This document shows positions 1 through 12,000 of a stretch of 64,000 bases of DNA, piece by piece. The position numbers and the translations under genes were made by a program. The notes under the pieces were generated by a model that had not been told where the DNA came from, did no database searches, and worked only from the letters and a program-made list of their open reading frames with translations. The stretch's first letter is position 1, and every line of letters begins with the position of its first letter. The DNA comes from Barthelona sp. PCE (Eukaryota; Metamonada: BaSk clade): positions 186,001 through 250,000 of the forward strand of contig JAUFOR010000004.1 of assembly GCA_040285745.1 (NCBI GenBank). Reading direction: 5' to 3'.

Positions 1-2
1 CA

Positions 3-3000
3 GGTAAAATCACTGGTGATATGGTTGTATCAGCTCCCTTGGTTGATCTCGGCTCTGGTTCATACAACCCTGTATTCATTGGTAGCGGTTCTATCGAAGC
101 TGAGGTGTTAGGCTTCAACCGTGCTTCCGTCTCAATTGCTAATTGGGAGATTCTTGTTCTCAACGAGACCTCATTCGACAGCCAGACTCTCACTGTCAGC
201 AGCCTGTTCACACTTGGTGCTGATTGTGTTGTCAGTGTGACTGACACATGCGACTTACGTGGACCTGATAACACCAAGCTGGTGTATAAGAATCTCGGTT
301 CTTTCACACTTGATGGTGCTTTCACCGCGTACATTGATGGATTCCATAATCTCAAGACTTTCGATATGATTAACGGTGTTACACTTGTTCCTCTTTCTTT
401 CACGAACTCAAAGACACTTACTGTTGATGCCACGAGTACAATTAATATGAACTCCTATTCAGGACAGAACGTCAAGTTCAGCAACGTTTGGGGTTCTGTG
501 CTCATCACTGACGGTGCCATTGAGATGGTTCATGCTAACACCGTATTTGATCTCCAAGGTTCTCTCACCATTCAGGGTGTTGGAAGCGTGTCTGTGCAAG
601 CTGGTGAACTCAATATCTTTGATTCCAGCTCAATTACCCAGAACTCACCAATTGTTGTTCACAGTACTGGTGATATCATTGTTCCTTGGACCGATCAAAC
701 TGTCAATCTTGGTGACATCACTGTCAATTCAGGCGGTACACTCCGTATGAATGCCGATGCTACAGTTGACAACCTTATTGTTGAGAACGGTCAGATCTAC
801 ATCAATACAACGTTCTCTGTTGTTTCTTCTGGAGATCTCCGTGCTGACGCTATTCTGACAGGCCCTGGTAAGTGGCATTCGGATGCTTCCGTCTCAGTTA
901 CGGCTGATCCGGTTCACCTTCGCGTTCCTCTCGTCATTGGTGACGGTGCTTCACTCACTGTTGAGCCTTCAGGCCACCTGATGCTCGAGGTGAATGCTGC
1001 CATCGAAAATCCCGACGCTGACTTTGTGAATAATGGTACCATCACGTCCATTGCTCACACCACGCAATCAACCTACAATATCTCATCATTGGTTCAGGCC
1101 AATGGTGCGCTCAACGTACATGGCGACATTCGCGTTTGTAACCTGGATATTGAAGGTGGTACAATTACGCTTGTTGGCGATCTCAATCCCTATTGTAACC
1201 TCAACATGCGTGGTGGTATCCTCTTAGGTGCTGGTCAGATCAGAGGTCCGTTCGAGTTCGCAGTTGTCGGTGGTAAGTACTTCGCAGTCGCCACCAAGTT
1301 TTATCTTGAAACTGGTGCTGTTGCATATGTTGAGGATGGTGTTCTTGACTGTCAAGAGGGCTTTGAGCTCCGTACAGAAGATGCCTCTACACCTCTTCGT
1401 ATCACTGGTCCAAACGGTGTGATTACATTCACACCCAAGACTGATCCTACTGAGGAGTTCATCATTGATACAATCGAGCAGCTTGATGGTACTCTTGATA
1501 TCGCTGCACCTCTGCGTGTGTCGAAGCTTCTTGAGTCCAAGGGTGGTGCAGTTAACATCACATCCGAGCTCGTTATTGAATCTGACTTTACTCTTGATGG
1601 CGCTTCTATGACAGGTGTTGGTGGTGGTAAGTGGACTGTTGAGTCTGCTGCTAAGGCTACCATCATCTCCGGTTCTTTTGATGGTCCTTTCGACACAAAC
1701 ATTGAAGGCCTCGTAGAAATGAAGGGTACTCTCAATATCAATCAGCCATTCAACTTAACAGTTAGTCCTGGTACGTTCTCAGTTTTGTATGGAACTATTT
1801 CCTCACACTCTGCTGGAGTCAACTTTATAGTTGCTTCTGGTGGTGAGCTTCTCACTAATAACTACCAAGATCTTCTGTTCCAAACCGATAACGACGATTC
1901 ACATCTTGTTGTCGAAGTTGGCGGTAAGTGGTCCCTCAACTCCATTCGTAAGACTGTAGTCAAGTGGCCCACGCTCATTGAGGGTGAAGTGAACTGTTAC
2001 GGCTCCAAACTCTCATTCGAAAGCGACAGTATGACGACAGGTGATTGGTACATCAACAAGGACTGTGTCATCGAGCTCAAGTCTGGTGAACATAACGTCA
2101 CTGACACGGGCAGATTCATTGGTAACGGAACTGTTGAATTATCTTCGATCTTTAACCTCAACGGTACCAATGACCTGAACGATGCCACACGTGGCTTCTT
2201 CATTAAGAACGGTGTGTTTAACCTGTACACAAGCTCATCTTGTCCTGGTGTTATCCAACAGAACGGTGGTACGCTTGACTTTGAGGCAAAAACTGATCCA
2301 TATCACGTTGGAACTCTCATTCTGAGTAACGGTGCCGTTTTCACAAACACAGAAGATGTTATCATTGATTCTGCACTTAAGTTGTATGACGCAACGCTTC
2401 ATCTCATAAAGAACATGATTGTCAATGCGTCATTCCTTGTACAGGACGGAACAATTGAGAACATTGGAACTCTTTCAGTATACAAGGGTATGATTTGGAA
2501 CAACGGTATTATTTCCGGTTCCGCCATCACACTCAACATTTCTTCAGACGTTTCATTCTCTGGAGTCATGACTTTGAACGATGCGCCAACAATCAACCTC
2601 ATTGAGGGTACTTGGTTCCATTCATCCGGTGTTATTAACGTCGGTGCAGGCTCTGTGTTTAACGTCTATGAGAACGCTACATTCGCATTAGGTACTATCA
2701 CAACGTACGTAATGGCGGGAATCAACCATAACTTCAATGTTTACGGTGAACTGCTCGTTCAAACTACTGGCACTTTCCAACTAAAGTGGAAGATGAACCT
2801 CAAGCCAACTGGTAAGATTTTGTGTGACACTGGCCGTCTGCTCTTGTCAACAGACTCTGTACACAATGGTACGTGGGAGGTCACGAGCGACTGTGACATC
2901 GCATTCATCAGCGGTGAGCACAAGCTTAACCCTTCACTACACGTGTTTGGTGGTGGTCTTGTTGAGACAATCGCTGCCACGATCCACGTCTACACAGATG

Positions 3001-6000
3001 TGAATCTTGAGACACGCGGCTTCTTGATCAATGATACGTTTGCTGACGTCTACGTTTACGCTGATGCTGGATTCTCTGGTGTTCTTACGTTAAAGAAGGG
3101 TGATATTCAGGCCGTCGAAGGCAACATTACTGTTGGAACATTCGACTGTCTGGACGGAAAGGTGCAGCAATCAGCTGTTAACCCCACTACAATCATCACG
3201 CAGGGCAACGTTCTTGTCGATGGATGTCACTGGAAGGTACCACCAATCAGTACTCTCATGATCAACAGTACTCTGCATAACCATGAGGATATTTCTGATA
3301 ACGGTCTCATTCATGTACTTCCTGACGGTGTGGCTTTCTACCACGTTACTAGTTTCGAAAACCCTGTTCTCGTTGATGGAATTTTCAACCTGCCTTCAGG
3401 TGAAGTCTCGCTGGATTCAACATTCACAATCAATCCGCAAGGTACACTCTTCCTGTCCGACAATGCAGTTCTCACTGCATCGTTCGCTGGTCTATTCAAC
3501 TCCTTCGGTACCGTGTCTGTTTACAGTGGTGGTGTTGCTCTTCTTCAAGACTTGTACGTTGGCGGTTTTATTAACCTCCCCAACAACGCAAACCTAACAA
3601 TTGTCAACACTGAGCTCGTCGACTGTAACGTCAACATGACTTCCAATGGTTACTTGCTGGTTGACATTGGCGTTGATAACGCTATTCGTGATTCGAACTT
3701 TACAGGTGGTAACGTTGTGTTTACTACAACTGACTCTGATCTGCAAGCTCGTCTCGGTGGAATCAACTCTACAAACACGCTTTGGACAATTTATGGTGGT
3801 AGCGTTCTTCTTGATGATTCATTCATCGATGTTAATGTTCTCGATCCTGTTTTCCGCGTGTATGGAGGTTCACTTCGTCTCTCGTTTATCAGCGCAGATA
3901 CTCATCAGATCGGTACACTTCTCATTGATGGTGGTTCCGTTGAGATTGATCATCCGACCGAAATCATTGGTAATGCCACTCTATATTCTGGTGACATTGG
4001 TGGTTCTTCACAATTGAACGTGTCAGGTCTCATCTGGCACGGTGGTTCCCTTAATCTAGTCGCTCCTATCTATGCTATTGACTTGATGGATATTGACGTT
4101 GTAGGGTTCCCTATTAACCTTGAAGGTCTGACCTTCTACAACTTGGGTGACTGTGTTTGGTCTAACGGTAACGTTACAGCATCCACCGGTCGTCTCTACA
4201 ACTACGGTAACTTCACACTACTTGCTGATAACTCACAGTTCGTCCTGGACGAAGAAACGCCACAAACGCGTTTCATTAACTTTGGTAACCTCATCAAGAC
4301 ATCATCCACTATCACACAAATTGAAGGCCTCCGCAACGAAGGTAACATTACTGTGTTAGAGGGACGTCTCTCGCTTTCCAAGCTTTCAGAGGTCAACAAC
4401 GGTAATATTAACATCTACAACTCCGGTTCACTCGCTTTCGAGGGTGGTGAGCATATTCTGCAAGCCGATATTGGTGGTGACACTTCCGGTTATGTAGTTA
4501 CGTCAGGTGAACATACCAGTCTTACTGTGCGTGGCTCACTTGATATTAGCTCTATCACTGCAGAGTCAGGTACTACATATGTTGAACATGACGGTGCGAC
4601 CACGAACCCGAACATGAATGTCACCATTCTTGATGGTGTTCTTTACATGTCTCCTTCTGGCAGTGCTTCTACACCAGGTAAGATTAACACTCTCAAAGTG
4701 TTTGGAGGTGAGGCTATTGTCTCTGGAACCACGTTAGCAAAGCGTGTCGAAATTGATGATGGTACTCTCCGAATTACATCAGAACTTGGTGTTGACGATG
4801 ACGTTGTATTACTCAAGGGAGATGTTGTTGGAAACGGTACCCTCAACGGTACTTGCTCCATTGATGCATCCAACCCCATCTCTGAGGAGCTCGTCAGTCT
4901 CTCAATGAATGTTGAGTGTGGCGGTAACCTCATTGTTGGTAAGAACGGGCCAGTCATTCTTGACTTGCATGAACCGTTCACACACCAAACCACTGGTCTT
5001 TTCCAGGTAGAATCCGGCTCAACTGTCAACATCAAGGCTCCCGCATCAAGCGGCTTCGAATACGAGGTTGGAAACATCATCCTTCAGGATGGTCTCATCA
5101 ACGTTGAGGAAGGCATGTACAATGTCGTTCTCAGATCAAGCTCCATGACAGTCAACAACGCCAATGCAAACATGTACTTTGCCAGAGATGGTACGATCAG
5201 TGCTGACGTTACACAACTGCTCACATGCGATACAATTACTGGTGATGGTATCATTGCTGCTGACGATCTCCTTATGACTGAGTGTGATATTTCCGGTTCT
5301 GTGCTGGTTGACACACGCCTTCTTGAGATTGATGGTACACCGAGTATGTACGACTCCTCCCGCCTTGATGCAGAGGATGCTACATTCACAAACGGTATTC
5401 TCTCCCTGTCCAGCTCAGCTGTCCTTTCTATTGAGAACAGCGGAACGTTTACTAACAACGACTTCTCCATTACTGCAGATGGTGATAACTTCGTATATAA
5501 CTACGGTACAATCACCATACCGTCAACGAACAACAACGTTCGCATTGACCGCGTTGAGAACTACGGTGTTCTGACACATGATGGCAACTCCCTCGTTCTA
5601 CGTGGCGGTTCCTTCACCAACGGAACACTCACTGTACAGGGACCGATTACATTCGATATCGGTACCCACATCATCTACGGCGCTGGTGTTACCTTCACAA
5701 TGGCTGATGCCGTTACGATCGAAGGTACATTACGTCTTGATCAGTGTGACGTTGCTCTATCCAATGTTATCAGCTTCGGAAGCGCAACTGCTACCTTGCA
5801 ACTCGCCAACGGCGCCTATCTACACAACATTGCTTCTACGCTGGATATCACAAACGGTATCTTCAGCTTCAAGGGTTCTGTTGAATCAACGATTGATGAA
5901 CTCGCCATCTTTGGTGGTGGTAAGGTCGAACTTGAGGCCGGTTCATACGGTCACATCACACGTCTCGATCTCTACGACGAGCTTAAGTCCAACGGTCAGC

Positions 6001-9000
6001 TCAGAGTAGACACTCTCCGCTGGTACGCTGGCTCTCTGACTGCAGAGGGAACAACTATCGTTGAAAGTGACCTTGAGTTTGGAAATGGTGTTAAGGATAT
6101 TAAGCAGGATCACCGTCTTGCGATCAATATGACAACATATGATTGGAACGCAGGCACATTCAGTATCTATGACGATGCTCAGTTCATTGTTGGCTCTGAA
6201 TGCACGCTCAATATTGGACAGGCTGTTACTCTCTCAATGGACAGCGATTCTCAATTCGTTGTTGAGGGTAACCTCAACATGAACACTGTCAATGACGTTG
6301 TAATCCCTACAATGAGTGTCGATTCAGATTCAACAGTTGACGTTTCGAAGGGAACGCTCATTATTGGTCATGGATCATCCATCTATGGTACACTTTCAGT
6401 TACCAGCAGTGGTCACCTCATCCTCAAGAACAGCATCAAAATGAACGAGGACGCAAGCATCTCTGTTGCTTCCGGCGCCGGCTTCACACTCATGACCGCT
6501 ACCGTCGAACTCAACGAGCGTTCATCACTCACAGTTTCATCCATCCATCTGGCTGGATCAACACTGCGTATCTTGGACAACAGTACTGTCACAACAACTT
6601 CAATCGAGACCGACTCTGGTTCAAACTCCATTGAAGGATCAGACATGCTCAGCGTCACATCCTTAACGATGAACGCAAATCTTATCCTCCGTACGCTCAG
6701 AGTAGTCGTCACTGATACATTCACATGGAACAGTGGCAACATTCAACTGTATGACGGTGCTGTGCTTGTGCTACCCACTGGCTCAACTTTCGAGGACAAA
6801 TCCGACGGAGTCATCATGCAGTCAGCAACTAACCCTGGTATGTTTATCATTGAGGGTGAATATATTAAGAGCAGCGGTACCTCAACTATCTCTTCTCGAG
6901 GTATAGTTAACGGCACGATCGATATCAGCGGCGGATCAATCAGGATTGACGCCGATACTGAAGGCGGTCTGGATGTTCAGGGTCCTCTGACAATGAGCTC
7001 CTCCGCTTCCATCAACGTTGTTGCCGGTTGGTTTAACATGACTGACACTGCCGCACTTCTGGGTAATGTTCAGACTTCTGGTGAAGACGCACGTCTATAT
7101 GTCAATGGTCGCATCTCTCTCAGCAACCCACTTATGGTCAACTTTGGCCGATTCATTATTGATTCTTCCGCAATCATCGATACAAGTGGTGTTGACGCTG
7201 TTACTGTTAATGTTGACTTCTGTGCTGACCTTGGTCTTAGCTACGAGACAAAATCTTCCTCAACCGAGTGGTATTACTACTGCGAGGAACAGGGTGTACA
7301 CGTTGTCAACTACCATCCCAGCACTAATTCATACGGCAAGCCGTACATTGGTGCTATGAAGCTCATGAAGGGTGCCGCCCACTTCCACACCGATGCAATC
7401 ATCGGAGAGCTCACGCTCGGTGGAACCGGTCACATACATATTCCTGTGCGCACGACTAACGTGACAAATAACATTGCTACTGGCGGCTTCACTGATCTCA
7501 CCAATGGTCTCTTCTTCAGAAACACCGGTGAGGGTCATTTTGTAGGTCGCGGTACAATCACTCTTAACCACGGTTACTGTAAGCCTGACGAATGCTTCTG
7601 TAACTACGGCTTCGAGGGAGAGACCTGTTCTCAGGACTGTTCTTCGTACACTGTTGACACTGATTGTGTTTCTCATCAGTTCTGCGGTTGGTGCAAGTCG
7701 TCCGACACTTGTCTCGTTGCTAGTATCACCACAGGTACTCCACTAGTTGATACTTGCGAGGAGTTCTACTATGGTACTATCGAGCACTGTGATGGTGTGT
7801 TAGAGGCATGGCCCGCCAACCCTGTCAGTCCAGATATGATCTTTGGCTTCTCCAACTCGAAGCAGAAGTTCATGTTCACGATCGACTACAACTACATCCG
7901 TGGTGGCGTCACTTTCGTGGCGGATATGACCTCATACGACCCCTCACGTGATATCTTTGTTCCCAATGTGTGTGAAAACCGTGATGCGAACACACTTCGT
8001 CACCATGCTTACAGCGACTTTGATACAACTGCTCCTCATGCCAGTATTTCACAGGCTGTTGGCTCCAATTATATTGCCTACCCATCAGGTGGCAGTTTCT
8101 GGAGTCTTACTAACAGATCTTGCTCTGAAACTCGATATAGTGCGCAGTTTAGTTTCTCTGATATCTTTGGTTGTGTGGACACATCTTCTAGTTCTGTTTC
8201 ACCTCTCATTGCTGAGAAGGTAAATAACAACACAGGTTTCTTCAGTGTTTATGGTACTATGTACTTTACTGGTATTGATCCCCGTTCTGGATTGGACGAT
8301 GTTATTAAGGGTACATGGTCTCGACCATTCACTTACCAGTTCAACCTGGGTGGTCGTGGCGTTGAGTTACAAGAGTGCTCAATGGAAACAGATGACTGTA
8401 ATGTCATTAACGACTTTACAAGCAACTACAAGTTCTCTAACGCTTCAATTCAAACCATATATATGAACAATGTTAACGGATCAGATTACCTTACACTGTC
8501 TATCGTTATTGATACAGTTGCAGATGATGCACAGAGACGTTACCGCTTGAAGGAGTTCGAATCACCATCTGGTCTCGATTTCTCAGTTGATATGGATCAT
8601 CTTGGACGCGTTGACTATCAGCGCTGGACGATCAATATGAACGTTTCAGCTTCTGACAATATCACTCATCCTTATGAGTTTGTTGGAACATACGGTCTTG
8701 CATTCTACATTCAGACCAAGTGTATTACAATTGCGCAATGCGAGGATCTTCAGTCTGATCTGTACCTCAAGTTCAAATTCAACATGCGCGCAATCAAGAT
8801 GCCAACCTTTGATTCAGTAGCTGATGAGGGTACAGGTATCATTTTCTACCAACAGTCTATTCTGGGTCACACCTCATCTGTTAACATGCTTGACAGTAAC
8901 GTCGGACCTTATGAGGCTGATAAGCTGATCAATGCAAAGATCTTTACATTGCTGGATCCCATATCGAACATGTTGACGGATAACGCCCGTGTTGAGATGA

Positions 9001-12000
9001 CCATTGTCAATGTTACTATGTGTTTTGCTGATGATGATTACCTACCCGCTTACGATGCATCTGGTTCACAGGGTTGCTTCGACGCATCTGAATACACCAG
9101 AATTATTTCTGATGGTTCTGTCGTTGCCTCTGACATCTATGCACCATCAATGTTCACGATTGATGGTCTTTCACCAAGTGCTACTGTAAGCATGAGTAAC
9201 ATCGATGATACGAGCGCTCTTGGTAAGGTCTTGCGCTTCAAGATCCCTGAAATCCCGTACAGTGACATTCTTTATGTCGACGTTGGTGTTGAACTTGAAA
9301 TCACAACAGGTTCTACTCAGACTGTCAACCATCATATCATCAGTGGTATTCACGTGGAAGGAAAGACGATCATTCGACAGTCTACCCCGACCAAACCTGA
9401 TGACTCCTCTGTCATGACTATTCTTTTAGTCGTACTTGTACTCATGATGTTGACTGTTCTGGCCTATGTATTTGTCATTCGTCCCAGACGAAAGAGAAAG
9501 CTTCTCACCGGAACAAAGAACGGTACTGATGTCGCAGCTATGCTTGATACAATCAAGAATCAGCCAGAGGACGAAATTGCTTCGGATGCTGAACGTCAGA
9601 TGAAGTCAAGCGTTTCTCTCAAGGAGCTACTTACTGTAGCTAGCTCTGTTGGTCGTCTTCAGGCTTCTCGTTCTGTTGCCAACATGACTCGTGCCAAGGC
9701 CATGCGTCTTGCTGAGCAGCAAGAGGAACGCGCTAAGTCCGGTGATCCACGTTTCAAACGTCTTTACAGTCAGCTCGGATTCGGTACACCCGGAGACGAC
9801 GACTATCTCGACCAGACACTGGAGGATAGCATTGAGGGACAGGAGATCGCTAAGGATATCCTCGAATCGCATGAGTTCCCGAACATGCCATCTGTGGCCG
9901 ACCTTAATGTTTCTGAATCTACTGTATTCAACGTTCTTGACGATCCTGAAGCAAACTTGCCTCAGATTATTGATGGAGACGACAAGAAGAAGAAGAAGAA
10001 ACGTCGTAAGAAGAAGGGTCGTACAACAATTCTCCCTCAGCTTTCAACATTCGATAATGATGGAAACAGTGGTCAGGATCTTTTCCAGGAGCTGTTCGAT
10101 CCTTCTTCAAAGATTGAGGATGAAGACGATGACGTTGATAGCTATATCAATACTGATTTTGCTGAAATCATCAAGAAGGTAGTTGACGCTCATGAATTGG
10201 GCGATAGTATCACACTTGAACCCCACGAGCTTCGCTCTGTGTGCCGTATGTGTATCACAATTTCACCTTACGCTTTCCGTGATGAGGAGGCTCAGTTGAT
10301 CGAAAACCTTGCCGACGCATGGCACGAAGGACGTTCTGAGTACGTAGAATTCAATGACGTTTCAGCCCTAGCAATGTTCATTGCTGTTGATGAAGGTCTT
10401 CCTTTCGCCAAGGATTCAGACAAGGTCGTTGCTAAGCTCAGCCTTGGTCTCACATTCTCAATCAGAAACGCTTCCACAGTTGTTCTCACACCTGTGGAAG
10501 TTGATCTACTGACACAGGCAGTCAACTCTACTCCTATGAGCCGTTTCACAACTCAGGATTGTGAAATTGCAGCCAGACTGGCCAGATCAAGCTTCGCCAA
10601 CATTGAACTGGAGCTCGATTCGTCAGAGGCCGAACGCATTATCCGTATTCTTCGCTTTACGCGTATCTACGGTTATGATGTTCACGATCCTTCTGTTGAT
10701 AAGTTGCGTAACATGTTACATGACAACGCTACTATTCATCATCGCAACACTACCCTTTCACCCGTTGAAACTGAGCGACTTGCCATTGTCCTTTCAAAGG
10801 TTCCTATCGATGGTCTCAAGCCCAAACAAGCACGTGCTGTTACCGAACTGATCAAGGCCCGCAACTCCGGTGCCCCAGTTTCACTCGGACCCAAGCGTGC
10901 CTACCGTGTTGCCTCTGCTATCAAGATGATCATAGAGCAACCTTCCCTGGTCACACAGGGATCTATGATGCGCATGGACTCTTCAGTTGGTCTTATTGGT
11001 CACGGCGCCTCACGCTCATCGTTGAGTTCTGCCGGTTCTATGAGCAACGTGCGCTCCTCTGCCGCCCTGTCTCCTCTTGCTCGCTCTGCGTCAATGATGC
11101 TGACAGGTACAGTCAAGGCTAAGCAGCTTCTCAGGAAGCAGCGTAAGCGTCGCAGCGGATCAGCCACATCACGCGGCTCTACCAGTTCGATCGACTCACT
11201 AGTCACTGATCCTCTGGCTGAGCTTAAGGAGAAGCTTACCAAATACGTCACTCGTATGCAAGCTGCTACTCTCCCCACCAATGATGTTGACGCTCTTGTC
11301 CGCGCCTTTGAATCAATGGTTTCCAACGATCTGAATGCCGAACAAGTTGACGTCATTCAGAAACTCGTCAGCATTCAAGACAGTGGAGCACCTCAGATCT
11401 TCTCAGTTCGTGAGATGCAGGCAATATTGAACGTTGTTGAAGGCTCAACATTCTCTGCTGATGCTTTCAACTACGTTTACACCGAGCAATTTGAGGTACC
11501 TACCGCGATGGACCGCTCCGAGCTACCGTTCGTGCATAGCTTCCTTCAAACTTTGGACAAGAGCACCTTCAACGCAAACGAAGTTGAAGTGTTCGACGAG
11601 GTTACCAGCGAGTATTGGTCGAGCAACAGTGGCGCTGTTAACTTCACGACTCGCCAATCTAATGCACTCTCTCATCTACTCAACCGTGTTTCCGGTGTAG
11701 GTGAGACAATTGTTAAGAAGCTGCGCAATGAGACAGCTGAAGGACTCAACGTCGAATTGACGAATGAAGAACAGTTCATCATCACGAGTGTAGTCCCCAT
11801 TGATAAGCTTCAAAAGAGCGATGGCTTGAGCCCTAAGGAGAAGGCTATACTTATCCGACTCAACTCAGCCGCCAAGACAAGTGAAGAACTCTCGTTCAAC
11901 CCTGTCCAGGCTGAAATTGTTGGCCGTTTGCTCCGCGACGCCACACTTCCTCGCCGTCTCAAGTCTGTTGTTCTTGATTTCTCAGCTTCAAAGCTCGTTG